The notes beneath the pieces are model-generated. The model was not told the DNA's origin and searched no databases. It saw only the letters and a program-made list of their open reading frames with translations. Position numbers and translations under genes: made by a program. Of a DNA stretch of 64,000 nucleotides, positions 28,081 to 36,273 are shown piece after piece; position 1 is the first letter of the stretch, and each line of letters opens with the position of its first letter. The stretch spans positions 37,218 through 101,217 of the forward strand of contig NZ_QPLK01000016.1 in NCBI RefSeq assembly GCF_003340565.1, given 5' to 3'. The stretch comes from Rhodovulum sp. 12E13. Lineage in GTDB: Bacteria; Pseudomonadota; Alphaproteobacteria; Rhodobacterales; Rhodobacteraceae.

Positions 28081-29264
28081 TGCCAGCGCGCCGGCCGTTC
28101 GAGCGCCACGGCCATCCCCTCGCCCCCTCCGATGCAGATCGCCGCCACGCCGCGACGCATGTCATGCGCCTCCATCGCGTGCAGCAGCGTGACGAGGATG
28201 CGCGCACCCGACGCGCCGATCGGATGGCCGAGTGCGCAGGCGCCGCCGTTCACGTTCATACGCTCGTGCGGCACGCCCATCTCGTGCATGAAGGCCATGG
28301 GCACCACGGCGAAGGCCTCGTTGACCTCCCACAGGTCGACGTCGGCCGCCTCCCATCCCAGCCGGTCGAGCAGCTTGCGCGCCGCGGGGATCGGCGCGGT
28401 GGGAAAGAGCGCCGGCGCCTGCGCGTGGGTGGCGTGGCCGCGCACGATGGCGCGCGGCGCGAGCCCCGTCTCGGCCGAGGCCAGCACCAGCGCCGCCGCC
28501 CCGTCGGAGATCGACGAGGAATTGGCGGCCGTCACCGTGCCGCCCTCGCGGAAGGCGGGCTTGAGCTGCGGGATCTTGTCGGGGCGCGCCGTCTGCGGCT
28601 GCTCGTCGGAGGCGACCACCGTCTCGCCCTTGCGGCCCGCCACCGTGACCGGGGCGATCTCGGCCGCCAGGGCGCCCGTGTCCTGCGCCGCCAGCGCGCG
28701 GGAGAGCGAGGCGAGCGCATATTCGTCCTGCGCCTCGCGGGTGAACTGGAACGCCTCGGCGCACTCCTCGGCGAAGGTGCCCATCAGGCGCGGCTCGCCC
28801 TTCGGGCCGCGTTCGTAGGCATCCTCCAGACCGTCGCGGAACATCGAATCGATCACCTGTCCGTGACCGATCCGGGCGCCGCCGCGCTCGTTGGGCAGCA
28901 GATAGGGGGCGCGCGTCATGCTCTCCATGCCGCCGGCAAGGATGCACCCGGCCGCGCCCAGCGCGATCCGGTCGTGCGCGGCCATCGCCGCGGCCATGCC
29001 GGAGCCGCACATCTTGTTGAGCGTCGTCGCCGGCACGCCCTCGCCAAGCCCCGCCGCGAAACCCGCCTGACGCGCGGGTGCCTGGCCGAGCCCGGCAGGC
29101 AGCACGCAGCCCATGATCGCTTCTTCCGGCGCGGCGCCCTCTGCGCCCGACAGCGCGGCGCGGGCGGCGACACCGCCAAGCTCGGGCGCGCCCGCACCCG
29201 CCAGCGTCCCCTGGAAGCCGCCCATGGGCGTCCGGGCCGCGCCTGCGACGATCACCTCGGCCAT
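28077..29264 (-). CDS. Acetyl-CoA acetyltransferase (thiolase family)
   Basis: A 395-aa thiolase. The nucleophile Cys86 lies in LNKMCGSGM. The second Cys and catalytic His are in AICIGGGEGMA and NGGACALGHPIGASGARI. Such enzymes join two acetyl-CoA (for polyhydroxybutyrate or the ethylmalonyl-CoA pathway) or cleave 3-ketoacyl-CoA. No phaB or phaC is adjacent, so a specific role is not assigned. The start MAEVIVAGAARTPMG has the ribosome site GGAGGAG. It is divergent from the STAS gene. Confidence 0.93.
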   Translation of the reverse strand: MAEVIVAGAARTPMGGFQGTLAGAGAPELGGVAARAALSGAEGAAPEEAIMGCVLPAGLGQAPARQAGFAAGLGEGVPATTLNKMCGSGMAAAMAAHDRIALGAAGCILAGGMESMTRAPYLLPNERGGARIGHGQVIDSMFRDGLEDAYERGPKGEPRLMGTFAEECAEAFQFTREAQDEYALASLSRALAAQDTGALAAEIAPVTVAGRKGETVVASDEQPQTARPDKIPQLKPAFREGGTVTAANSSSISDGAAALVLASAETGLAPRAIVRGHATHAQAPALFPTAPIPAARKLLDRLGWEAADVDLWEVNEAFAVVPMAFMHEMGVPHERMNVNGGACALGHPIGASGARILVTLLHAMEAHDMRRGVAAICIGGGEGMAVALERPARWQ

Positions 29265-29375
29265 CGCGCTCCTCCTCCGGCTGTCCTGCGCGCGGGCATA
29301 CAGTTTGGTAAGGTTTCTCGTCCAGCCTGCTCGTGGCCCCGGATCGAGCCGGGGTGCAGGAAGGGAGCGATTCCG

Positions 29376-29720
29376 ATGGACATGGCGGCCGATACGCAGG
29401 GCGACGTCACGATTGTCACCGTCCGGTCCGAGCGGATCGACGCGGCGAGCGCCATCCGGTTCAAGGACCGGATGCGCGAATTGACCGAGGGTGGCCACGG
29501 CCGCGTGGTGCTCGACATGGCCGCGGTGGACTTCATCGATTCCTCGGGCCTCGGCGCGATCGTCTCGACGATGAAGCTGCTCGGCACGGAACGAAAGCTC
29601 GAGCTCGCCGGATTGACGCCGAAGGTGATGAAGGTGTTCCGTCTCACGCGGATGGACGGTGTCTTCACCCTGCACGCCGACGTCGAGGCGGCGCGCGCGC
29701 ACGGGGCCAGCGCCGCCTGA
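29376..29720 (+). CDS. STAS-domain anti-sigma factor antagonist
   Basis: A 114-aa single STAS domain. The phosphorylatable serine region is FIDSSGLGAIVS, with Ser56/Ser57 at the end of the strand before helix 2. Such proteins (SpoIIAA/RsbV type) bind and inactivate an anti-sigma kinase when unphosphorylated. The HATPase gene follows 21 nt downstream, so the two probably form a partner-switch pair. Confidence 0.92.
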   Translation: MDMAADTQGDVTIVTVRSERIDAASAIRFKDRMRELTEGGHGRVVLDMAAVDFIDSSGLGAIVSTMKLLGTERKLELAGLTPKVMKVFRLTRMDGVFTLHADVEAARAHGASAA

Positions 29721-29741
29721 GCCGGCCGCACGAGGGGCGAC

Positions 29742-30413
29742 ATGGTCAGGAGCACTCCCCCGGAGGAACAGCGCGACGCCGATCCGGCCGCCCTCGACGA
29801 AGGCGCGCTGCCGGTCGCCGTGCCGGTGGCGCCGGGGCAACGGGACTCCCGCTGGACAGACCCCGCAGCAGCGGGCCTCGCACCGCACGCGGGTCGGGTC
29901 GCGCCTGAACGGCCCGGGTGCGGCCGCCCGGCGGATCTGCTCGCCGCCGCCCTCGACGAGCCTCCCGCGCCGGAAGCCCCGACCCTCGTCGCCCGGCTCG
30001 CGAGCAGCAGCCTCTCGGTGCGCGAGGCTCTCGTCACCCTCTGTCGCGCCGCCGGCCGCCTCGGCCTCGACGACGAGACGTGTGGCGCGCTCGAAATGGC
30101 GCTGGCCGAGGCGCTGAACAACGTGGTCGAGCACGCCTATCTCGAGGATCCAGAGGGGTGGATCGTGATCGAGCTCGACCTTCTGCACGGCTGGGCCGCC
30201 TGCCGCATCTGGGATGGCGGACGGCCCATGCCGCGCAAGGGCATTCCGACCACGCCGTTTCCCGATCTCTCCGTGCCGCTCGACGCGCTTCCCGAGGGCG
30301 GCTTCGGCTGGGCGCTGATCCACAGCCTCGCAGAGCATCTGAGCTACGAGCGCCTGGACGAGTGCAACTGCCTCACCTTCGCCGTGCGCGCCGCCCCCGG
30401 CGACGTCTCGTAG
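29742..30413 (+). CDS. Anti-sigma regulatory factor, HATPase_c (RsbW-like) with N-terminal extension
   Basis: A 223-aa protein. Residues 1-85 are Pro/Ala-rich and probably disordered. The GHKL ATPase fold follows: N-box EALNNVVEHAY (Glu123-Tyr133), G1 box WDGGRPMP (Asp158) and G2 box EGGFGWALI (Gly186-Gly189). It would phosphorylate the STAS partner encoded upstream. No sigma factor, response regulator or PP2C phosphatase gene is in the window, so the output is unknown. Confidence 0.88.
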   Translation: MVRSTPPEEQRDADPAALDEGALPVAVPVAPGQRDSRWTDPAAAGLAPHAGRVAPERPGCGRPADLLAAALDEPPAPEAPTLVARLASSSLSVREALVTLCRAAGRLGLDDETCGALEMALAEALNNVVEHAYLEDPEGWIVIELDLLHGWAACRIWDGGRPMPRKGIPTTPFPDLSVPLDALPEGGFGWALIHSLAEHLSYERLDECNCLTFAVRAAPGDVS

Positions 30414-30650
30414 GGGGCGCTCCACACGCGGTGCCCCGCCACATCCGCCCTCCCACCGCTGATGATCGCGTCGTGTCCGGCCCGTGCGGCTCCGCGTCGG
30501 GCGCTGCCCCTGCCACCGGCACGCCACCCGGCAGATCCGGCCCCGGCGCGTCCGCAACGCGAGAACGGCATGGAGCCCTGCCCCGAAATCGCCAAGATCT
30601 GTCCATATCGCCGCCATCTGCCCCTGCGACACCCCACGGCGTAGCTGCAT

Positions 30651-30729
30651 AGGCTTCCCTCGGCGTCGCGCTTGAATTGCCCCCACCCAGTGCGCGGCGC
30701 CGAGGTCTTCCCCTTCCTGCGGAAAGCCT
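30651..30729 (+). ncRNA. Structured intergenic element B
   Basis: A 14-bp stem (30658-30671 with 30692-30705, one U-G pair) has a 20-nt loop ending in GCCCCCACCCAGT. An outer pairing of AGGCTT with AAGCCT (30651-30656 with 30724-30729) can close it. Compared with element A (14622-14694) the loop segment is identical and at least three stem pairs differ by compensatory change. It lies in the 350-bp gap upstream of the gamma-glutamyltransferase gene; I see no gene in the rest of that gap. Confidence 0.6.
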
Positions 30730-30763
30730 CTAACCGGCCCCCGACAAACCGGGAAGGATGGGC

Positions 30764-32344
30764 ATGCGCGATTTCCAGAAACCGGGCCGGTCGGCCGTCT
30801 ACGCAACCAACGGCATGTGCGCCACGTCGCACCCGCTTGCAGCCGCGGTCGCAATCGAGACGCTCAAGGCCGGCGGCAACGCGGTCGACGCCGCGCTCGC
30901 CGGCGCGGTGCTGCTCGGCTTCTGCGAGCCGCAGATGACCGGCCTCGGCGGCGACCTTTTCGCCCTTGTCTCGCCCGGCCCGGGCCGGGACGTCGTCGCG
31001 CTCAACGCATCGGGGCGCGCGCCCGCGGCGCTCGATGCGGCCCGCCTGCGCGCACAGGGCCACGCCGCCATTCCCGTCGCGGGCCCCGAAGCGGTGACGA
31101 TCCCCGGCGCGGTCGACGGCATCTGCGCCCTCTCCGAGAGGTTCGGCCGACTCGGTCTCGACGCGGTCCTCGCCCCCGCCATCCGCTACGCCGACGAGGG
31201 CGTGCCCGTTGCGCCCCGCGTCGCTTTCGACTGGGCCCGCGCCACCGACCGTCTGCAGGGGCCCGCGCGCGAGATGTTCCTGGCAGACGGCGCCGCCCTG
31301 CCAACCGGCGCGCTCTTCCGCGCGCCGGGCCAGGCCGAGGTGCTGCGCCGCATCGCCCGGCAGGGTCGCGCCGCCTTCTACGAGGGGGAGGTCGCCGACG
31401 ACATGCTCGCGGCGCTCTCCGGCGGGCCTCACACCGCCGACGACTTCGCCGGCAACACCCCCGACTGGGGCACGCCGATCTCGGGCGGCTATGCCGGGTG
31501 GCAGGTGCTGGAGCATCCGCCGAGCGGCCACGGCACCGCGGCGCTCCTGCTGATGGACATTCTCGCCCAGTTCGACCTTGCCGCGCTCGATCCCCTCGGC
31601 GCCGACCGCCTGCACATCGAGGCCGAGGCGACGCGGCTGGCCTACGACGCGCGCGACCGGTTCGTGGCCGACATCGCGCACATGCCCGACCCGGAGCGCC
31701 TGCAGCGCCCCGGCCTCGGCGCCGCGCTCGCCGCACTTATAGACCCCGCCCGCGCCATGCCCGACCCGCGCCCCCGCAGCGAGGAGGTGCACCGCGATAC
31801 CGTCTACATCACCGTGGTCGACCGCGACCGGATGGCGGTGTCGCTGATCTACTCCATCTTCCACAGCTTCGGCGCGGGTCTCGCCAGCCCCCGCTTCGGC
31901 ATCCTTCTGCATAACCGCGGCGCGGGCTTCACCCTTCAGGAGGGCCACCCCAACGAGGCCGCCGGCGGCAAGCGCCCGCTGCACACGATCCTGCCCGGCA
32001 TGGTCCGGCAGAACGGCGAGGTGACGATGCCCTTCGGCGTGATGGGCGGCCCCTATCAATGCACCGGCCATGCCCGGCTGATCACCAATCTCGCGGCCTA
32101 CGGGATGGACCTGCAGGAGGCGCTCGACGCCCCCCGCGCCTTCGCCGACAATTCCAGCGGCGAGCTGCTGATCGAGCGCGGCTACTCCGCCGAGGTCCGA
32201 GCCGAGCTCGCCGCGCGCGGTCACGACGTGGTCGAGAGCCCTTCGGCGATCGGCGGCGCGCAGGCGATCCGCATCGACCACGCGGCGGGGCTGCTGACAG
32301 GCGCCTCGGACCCGAGGAAGGACGGGATCGCACTCGGCTACTGA
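30764..32344 (+). CDS. Gamma-glutamyltransferase family protein
   Basis: A 526-aa Ntn-hydrolase family protein. The self-processing site aligns at DTVYITVVD; Thr346 would become the N-terminal nucleophile of the small subunit, and the downstream segment MAVSLIYSIFHSFGAGL is family-typical. The large-subunit part includes GGNAVDAALAG and GLGGDLF. No signal peptide is seen, so it may act in the cytosol as an acylase or gamma-glutamyl hydrolase rather than the classical periplasmic enzyme. I chose ATG 30764 over 30758 because GGGAAGG is then 6 nt upstream. It converges on dat. Confidence 0.88.
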   Translation: MRDFQKPGRSAVYATNGMCATSHPLAAAVAIETLKAGGNAVDAALAGAVLLGFCEPQMTGLGGDLFALVSPGPGRDVVALNASGRAPAALDAARLRAQGHAAIPVAGPEAVTIPGAVDGICALSERFGRLGLDAVLAPAIRYADEGVPVAPRVAFDWARATDRLQGPAREMFLADGAALPTGALFRAPGQAEVLRRIARQGRAAFYEGEVADDMLAALSGGPHTADDFAGNTPDWGTPISGGYAGWQVLEHPPSGHGTAALLLMDILAQFDLAALDPLGADRLHIEAEATRLAYDARDRFVADIAHMPDPERLQRPGLGAALAALIDPARAMPDPRPRSEEVHRDTVYITVVDRDRMAVSLIYSIFHSFGAGLASPRFGILLHNRGAGFTLQEGHPNEAAGGKRPLHTILPGMVRQNGEVTMPFGVMGGPYQCTGHARLITNLAAYGMDLQEALDAPRAFADNSSGELLIERGYSAEVRAELAARGHDVVESPSAIGGAQAIRIDHAAGLLTGASDPRKDGIALGY

Positions 32345-32380
32345 TCGCCCGGCGCGCCGGATGCCGCCCCGTCGGTTCCC

Positions 32381-32453
32381 TTCATCCTGGCCCGAATACT
32401 CCGGCGGCATCGCCGCGCCACGCGGCGACGGGGGCAGCGCCCCCGTACCGGTG
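32381..32453 (-). repeat. 3'-end dispersed element, copy 4
   Basis: It follows the dat stop in the same sense (minus). It has a hairpin GGGGGCGCTGCCCCC, then CGTCGCCGCG/CGCGGCGATG pairing, then CCGCCGGAGTATTCGGGCCA and GGATGAAGG. One base of the TATTTG core has changed to TATTCG. Confidence 0.65.
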
Positions 32454-32458
32454 GCCGG

Positions 32459-33310
32459 TCAGACAGCCGCCTTGACGCTCTCGTCGAGGTAGATCTCTCG
32501 CAGCCGCCGCGCTACCGGCCCGGGCGCGCCCGAGCCCACGGCGACGCCGTCGATCTCCACCACCGGGGTCACGAAGGTCGAGGCCGACGTGACGAAGGCC
32601 TCGTCGGCCGCCTTGGCCTCGTCGAGGGTGAAGGCGCGCTCCTCCACCTCCATCTGCGCCTCGCGGGCGAAGCGCAGCACCGCCGCGCGCGTGATCCCGT
32701 GCAGGATCTCCTCGCCCAGGTGCCGCGTCACGATCTTGCCCGCGGTCACGATGTAGGCGTTGTTCGAGGTGCCCTCGGTCACCGCCCCGTCCTCGACCAT
32801 CCAGGCGTCGTCGACGCCCGCCGCCTTGGCCATCATCTTGCCCATCGAGGGGTAGAGCAGCTGCACCGTCTTGATGTCGCGCCGGCCCCAGCGCCGGTCG
32901 GGTATCGAGATGACGGCGATCCCGCGCTCGGCCGCCGGGCTGTCGACGATCCGCTTTTCCTGCGTGAAGAGCACAAGCGTGGGCCGCGCCCCGTCGGGGT
33001 AGGCGAAGTCGCGGTCGGCCGGGCCCCGCGTGACCTGGAGGTAAACCAGCCCCTCGTCGAGACCGTTGCGCACCACCAGCTCGCGGTGGATCGCCAGAAG
33101 CTCGTCCCCGTCCACCGGCGCGGCCATGTCGAGCTCACCGAGCGAGCGCCACAGCCGCCTGGCATGGCCGTCGAAATCCACCAGCCGCCCGCCGATCACG
33201 CTGGTCACCTCGTAGACCCCGTCTGCGAAGAGAAAGCCGCGGTCGAACACCGAAACGCGTGCCTCTTCCTCCGGCACGTACTCTCCGTTGACGTAGACGA
33301 TGCGTCCCAT
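32459..33310 (-). CDS. dat: D-amino-acid aminotransferase (class IV PLP enzyme)
   Basis: A 283-aa fold-type IV PLP aminotransferase. The Schiff-base Lys147 lies in RRDIKTVQLLYPSMGK, and VTEGTSNNAYIV is the phosphate-binding region. The N-terminus VSVFDRGFLFADGVYEVT is typical of D-alanine aminotransferases, which interconvert D-Ala and D-Glu with their 2-oxo acids. I chose ATG 33310 (MGRIVYVNGEYV) over one six codons upstream. It lies 8 nt after dgcA on the same strand, which supports a D-amino-acid pathway. Confidence 0.9.
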   Translation of the reverse strand: MGRIVYVNGEYVPEEEARVSVFDRGFLFADGVYEVTSVIGGRLVDFDGHARRLWRSLGELDMAAPVDGDELLAIHRELVVRNGLDEGLVYLQVTRGPADRDFAYPDGARPTLVLFTQEKRIVDSPAAERGIAVISIPDRRWGRRDIKTVQLLYPSMGKMMAKAAGVDDAWMVEDGAVTEGTSNNAYIVTAGKIVTRHLGEEILHGITRAAVLRFAREAQMEVEERAFTLDEAKAADEAFVTSASTFVTPVVEIDGVAVGSGAPGPVARRLREIYLDESVKAAV

Positions 33311-33318
33311 GCCCTCTC

Positions 33319-34287
33319 CTATCCCCAAAGCTCCGGTGCCGGCGGGTGCACGCCCGCGTCGTCGTAGACGAGCGGCACGGCGCGGTCCTCGGCCAGCAGG
33401 AGCGGGCCGTCAAGATCCACGACCGCCGCGCCCTGCGCCAGCAGCACCGCCGGCGCCATGGCGAGCGACGAGCCGATCATGCAGCCCACCATGATGCCGA
33501 AGCCCCGCCGCTCGGCCTCGGCCCGGAGCGCCAGCGCCTCGGTCAGCCCGCCGGTCTTGTCGAGCTTGACGTTCACCATGTCGTAGAGGCCCTCCAGCCG
33601 ACCCAGCGTCGCCCGGTCATGCACGCTCTCGTCGGCGCAGAGCGGCACCGGCCGGGCGAGCCCGCGCAGCGCCTCGTCCTCGCCCGCGGGCACCGGCTGC
33701 TCGACCATCGCCACGCCGAGGCGCGCGAGATGGGGCGCGAGATCGGCATAGACCGCGCGCGACCAGCCTTCGTTCGCGTCGACCACGATGCGTGCCCGCG
33801 GGGCCCCCGCGCGCACCGACTCGAGCCGCGGCATGTCGTCGGGCGTGCCGAGCTTGATCTTCAAAAGCGGACGGTGCGCGTTCGCCTCCGCCGCCGCGCG
33901 CATCCGCTCGGGCGTGTCGAGCGAGAGGGTGTAGGCCGTGACCAGCGGCCCCGGCTCCGACAGCCCCGCGAGCTGCCAGACGGGCCGGCCTGCGCGCTTG
34001 GCCTCGAGATCCCACAGGGCGCAGTCGACGGCGTTGCGCGCGGCGCCGGCCGGCAGCGCCTCCTGCAGAGTCTCGCGGGTCAGGCCCACCTCCGCCAGCC
34101 CCGCGACCTGCGCCGCCACGCTGTCGAGCGTCTCGCCGTAGCGCGCGTAGGGGACGCATTCGCCCCGCCCTGCCACCGCCCGCTCGCGCACGGTCACCGT
34201 GAGCACCTGTGCCTCGGTGCGGCTGCCGCGCGAGATGGTGAAGGCCTGCGCCAGCCGGAACACGTCGCGCGCGACCTCTATCTCCAT
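33319..34287 (-). CDS. dgcA: Enolase-superfamily epimerase, probable N-acetyl-D-glutamate racemase DgcA
   Basis: A 322-aa member of the dipeptide epimerase branch of the enolase superfamily. Catalytic lysines are Lys143/Lys145 (LLKIKLG) and Lys241 (VNVKLDKTGG). Metal ligands are Asp170 (VDANEGW), Glu197 (VEQPVP) and Asp219 (CADES). On sequence alone it could be called L-Ala-D/L-Glu epimerase. Because dgcN is its neighbour, the racemase of the DgcN-DgcA D-glutamate pathway described in Pseudoalteromonas is more likely. The start at 34287 (MEIEVARDVFRL) has the site GGAGG. Confidence 0.88.
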   Translation of the reverse strand: MEIEVARDVFRLAQAFTISRGSRTEAQVLTVTVRERAVAGRGECVPYARYGETLDSVAAQVAGLAEVGLTRETLQEALPAGAARNAVDCALWDLEAKRAGRPVWQLAGLSEPGPLVTAYTLSLDTPERMRAAAEANAHRPLLKIKLGTPDDMPRLESVRAGAPRARIVVDANEGWSRAVYADLAPHLARLGVAMVEQPVPAGEDEALRGLARPVPLCADESVHDRATLGRLEGLYDMVNVKLDKTGGLTEALALRAEAERRGFGIMVGCMIGSSLAMAPAVLLAQGAAVVDLDGPLLLAEDRAVPLVYDDAGVHPPAPELWG

Positions 34288-34304
34288 GGCGCCCCGGCCT
34301 CCTG

Positions 34305-34348
34305 CTTCTTTCTGTTCCAAATACGCATGGCCCGTCGGGCGGGGCCGC
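34305..34348 (-). repeat. 3'-end dispersed element, copy 5 (degenerate)
   Basis: It occupies most of the 61-bp gap between dgcN and dgcA, in the same sense as both genes. It has a GGCCCCGCCCGACGGGCC hairpin, then ATGCGTATTTGGAACA and GAAAGAAG. It is intra-operonic, like copy 2. Confidence 0.6.
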
Positions 34349-35353
34349 TCAGCCGATGGCGGCGAGCGCGTCGACCAGCCGCCCGGCGCCGTGGCGGAAC
34401 GGGTCGACCGCGGGCAGTCCCATCCGCGCCTCGGTGCGGGCGAGGTAGTCGGCGGCCTCGTCCTCTCCCAGTCCCGCGGTATTCACCGAGATGCCGACGA
34501 CCTGCGCCGCCGGGTTCACCCGGCGGGCGCAGGCGAGCGACAGGTCGCGCACCTCCTCGAGCGCAGGCAGCGCGTAGCCGGGCAGGCCGCGCATGTGCGC
34601 GCGCGTGGGCTCGTGGCACAGGATCAGCGCGTCGGGCTGCCCGCCGTGGATCAGCGCCAGCGTCACGCCCGAATAGGAGGGATGGAAGAGCGAGCCCTGG
34701 CCCTCGATCAGGTCCCAGTGATCGGGGTCGTTGTCGGGCGTCAGCCACTCGACGGAGCCGGCCATGAAGTCGGCCACCACCGCGTCGAGCGGCACGCCGT
34801 CGCCGGTGATGAGGATGCCGGTCTGGCCCGTGGCACGAAAGCTCGCCTTCATCCCCCGGTCGCGCATCTCGCGGTCCATGGCCAGCGCGGTATACATCTT
34901 GCCCACCGAGCAGTCGGTGCCCACGGCGAGGCAGCGCAGGCCCCGCCGCCTGACCCCGTCGGCGATCGGATAGGTCTGCGTCGGCACCCGCACGTCGTGC
35001 AGGCTGCGGCCCTCGGCGCGGGCGATCTCGACCAGTTCCGGCTCGTCGCGCAACAGGTTGTGCAGGCCCGAGGCGAGATCGAAGCCCTTCAGCAGCGCCT
35101 CGGCCAGCACGTGCCGCCACGCGGCCGAGATCACGCCACCGCGGTTGGCCACGCCGATCACCAGCGTCCTGGCTCCGGCCTCGAGGCCCTCGTCGAGGGT
35201 CATGTCAGGCACGCGCATGTCGGCCTTGCAGCCCTCCATCCGGACCTGTCCGAGCGCGTATTCGGGGCGCCAGTCGCGGATGCCCTGCGCGACCTTCGCG
35301 GCCAGCGGGTCGGGCGCGTCGCCCAGAAACAGCAGGTACGGCGTCTGAATCAT
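34349..35353 (-). CDS. dgcN: D-glutamate N-acetyltransferase DgcN (DUF1611 family)
   Basis: A 334-aa DUF1611 protein. An N-terminal Rossmann-like part (PYLLFLGDAPDPLAAKVAQG; VIGVANRGGVI) precedes a P-loop domain with GTDCSVGKMYTAL (Lys152 near residues 145-156). The family is known from Pseudoalteromonas as DgcN, which acetylates D-glutamate using acetyl-CoA; the product is racemised by DgcA and deacetylated to L-glutamate. It is the first gene of dgcN-dgcA-dat and is divergent from the PfpI-like gene. The regulator DgcR is not in the window. Confidence 0.9.
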   Translation of the reverse strand: MIQTPYLLFLGDAPDPLAAKVAQGIRDWRPEYALGQVRMEGCKADMRVPDMTLDEGLEAGARTLVIGVANRGGVISAAWRHVLAEALLKGFDLASGLHNLLRDEPELVEIARAEGRSLHDVRVPTQTYPIADGVRRRGLRCLAVGTDCSVGKMYTALAMDREMRDRGMKASFRATGQTGILITGDGVPLDAVVADFMAGSVEWLTPDNDPDHWDLIEGQGSLFHPSYSGVTLALIHGGQPDALILCHEPTRAHMRGLPGYALPALEEVRDLSLACARRVNPAAQVVGISVNTAGLGEDEAADYLARTEARMGLPAVDPFRHGAGRLVDALAAIG

Positions 35354-35481
35354 CGCGGCGTCTCCTTCGGGGCGAGAGTATCAAGCGCGCGGGCGGGCGA
35401 AAGGGTCATTCCGGCGCGGCTGGCGGCGGGGCGGTGGCCGTCGCGCAGGCGGCCCCCTATCTGGTCAGAAAAGGAGACGCC

Positions 35482-36270
35482 ATGACCCATTCCGTGCTGA
35501 TCGTGACCACCTCGACAGGCGCCCTGCCGGACGAGCGCGAAACCGGCTTCGACTGGCCGAGCGTCGCCGTGCCCTACTGGCGGCTGCGCGAGGCCGGCGT
35601 GCGGGTGGGCTTCGCCAGCATCCGCGGGGGCAAGCCGCCGGGCGACCCGGCCACCGCCGCCGAGGAGGAGGGCGACCAGATCGGGGCGGTGTCGATGTTC
35701 CTCTCCGACGAGCGGGCGGTGGAGGCGCTGGCGCACAGCCACCGCCTCGCCGCGGTCGACCCGGACGACTGGACGGCGGTGCTCTTCGCCGGCGGCCTCG
35801 GCGCACTGTGGGACATCGCGGCCGAGCCGGCCACCGAGCGCCTTGCCGCCGCCACGTGGGAGCGGGGGGGCATTCTTGCCGCGATCGGCGCCGGGGCGGC
35901 CGCGCTCACCGTGGCGCGCGATGCGCAGGATCATGCCGTCGCCGCCGGGCGCAGCGTGACCTGCCTGCCCGACGAGGACGTGCGCGCCGCGCTCGAGGGC
36001 GAGGATGCGCCGGTGATGCCCGAGTCGCGGCTGCGCGCGCAGGGCGCCCGGGTCTGGACGGCGGCGCCCGGCGAGGAGGCCCACGTGATCGAGGACGGGC
36101 GACTCATCACCGGGCAGGATGGGCGGGCCGCCGCCGGAGTGGCGCTGCAACTGCTCGATGCGCTCGACATCTACGCGCCGGCCGTCCTGCGCGAGGAGGC
36201 GGCGGAAGAGGAGGCCGCCGCCCCTGCCGGGCAGGAGGATGGCGACGCGCCGACCGCCCCGCGGGCGTGA
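35482..36270 (+). CDS. DJ-1/PfpI superfamily pseudo-enzyme
   Basis: A 262-aa protein with the type 1 glutamine amidotransferase-like fold of the Hsp31/PfpI group. The nucleophile elbow GGILAAIGAGAAALT aligns with AAICAGPTALL of DJ-1, but the Cys is Gly136. The usual GGHG loop is GGLG (104-107), and the usual acidic TGFWLEE is TGFDWPS, so the catalytic Cys, His and Glu all seem lost. The C-terminal ~40 residues are Glu/Ala-rich. AAGGAGA before ATG 35482 fixes the start. It is divergent from dgcN and converges on accA, 3 nt away. Confidence 0.8.
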   Translation: MTHSVLIVTTSTGALPDERETGFDWPSVAVPYWRLREAGVRVGFASIRGGKPPGDPATAAEEEGDQIGAVSMFLSDERAVEALAHSHRLAAVDPDDWTAVLFAGGLGALWDIAAEPATERLAAATWERGGILAAIGAGAAALTVARDAQDHAVAAGRSVTCLPDEDVRAALEGEDAPVMPESRLRAQGARVWTAAPGEEAHVIEDGRLITGQDGRAAAGVALQLLDALDIYAPAVLREEAAEEEAAAPAGQEDGDAPTAPRA

Positions 36271-36273
36271 GCG

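Noticed and set aside
28077..29264. phaA of a polyhydroxybutyrate operon
   Set aside because: No phaB or phaC lies next to it; the coupled gene is a methionine sulfoxide reductase, so the specific name is not supported.
33319..34287. L-Ala-D/L-Glu dipeptide epimerase as the primary name
   Set aside because: Motifs fit both, but the adjacent DUF1611 dgcN gene makes the N-acetyl-D-glutamate racemase DgcA the better call; kept as an alternative.
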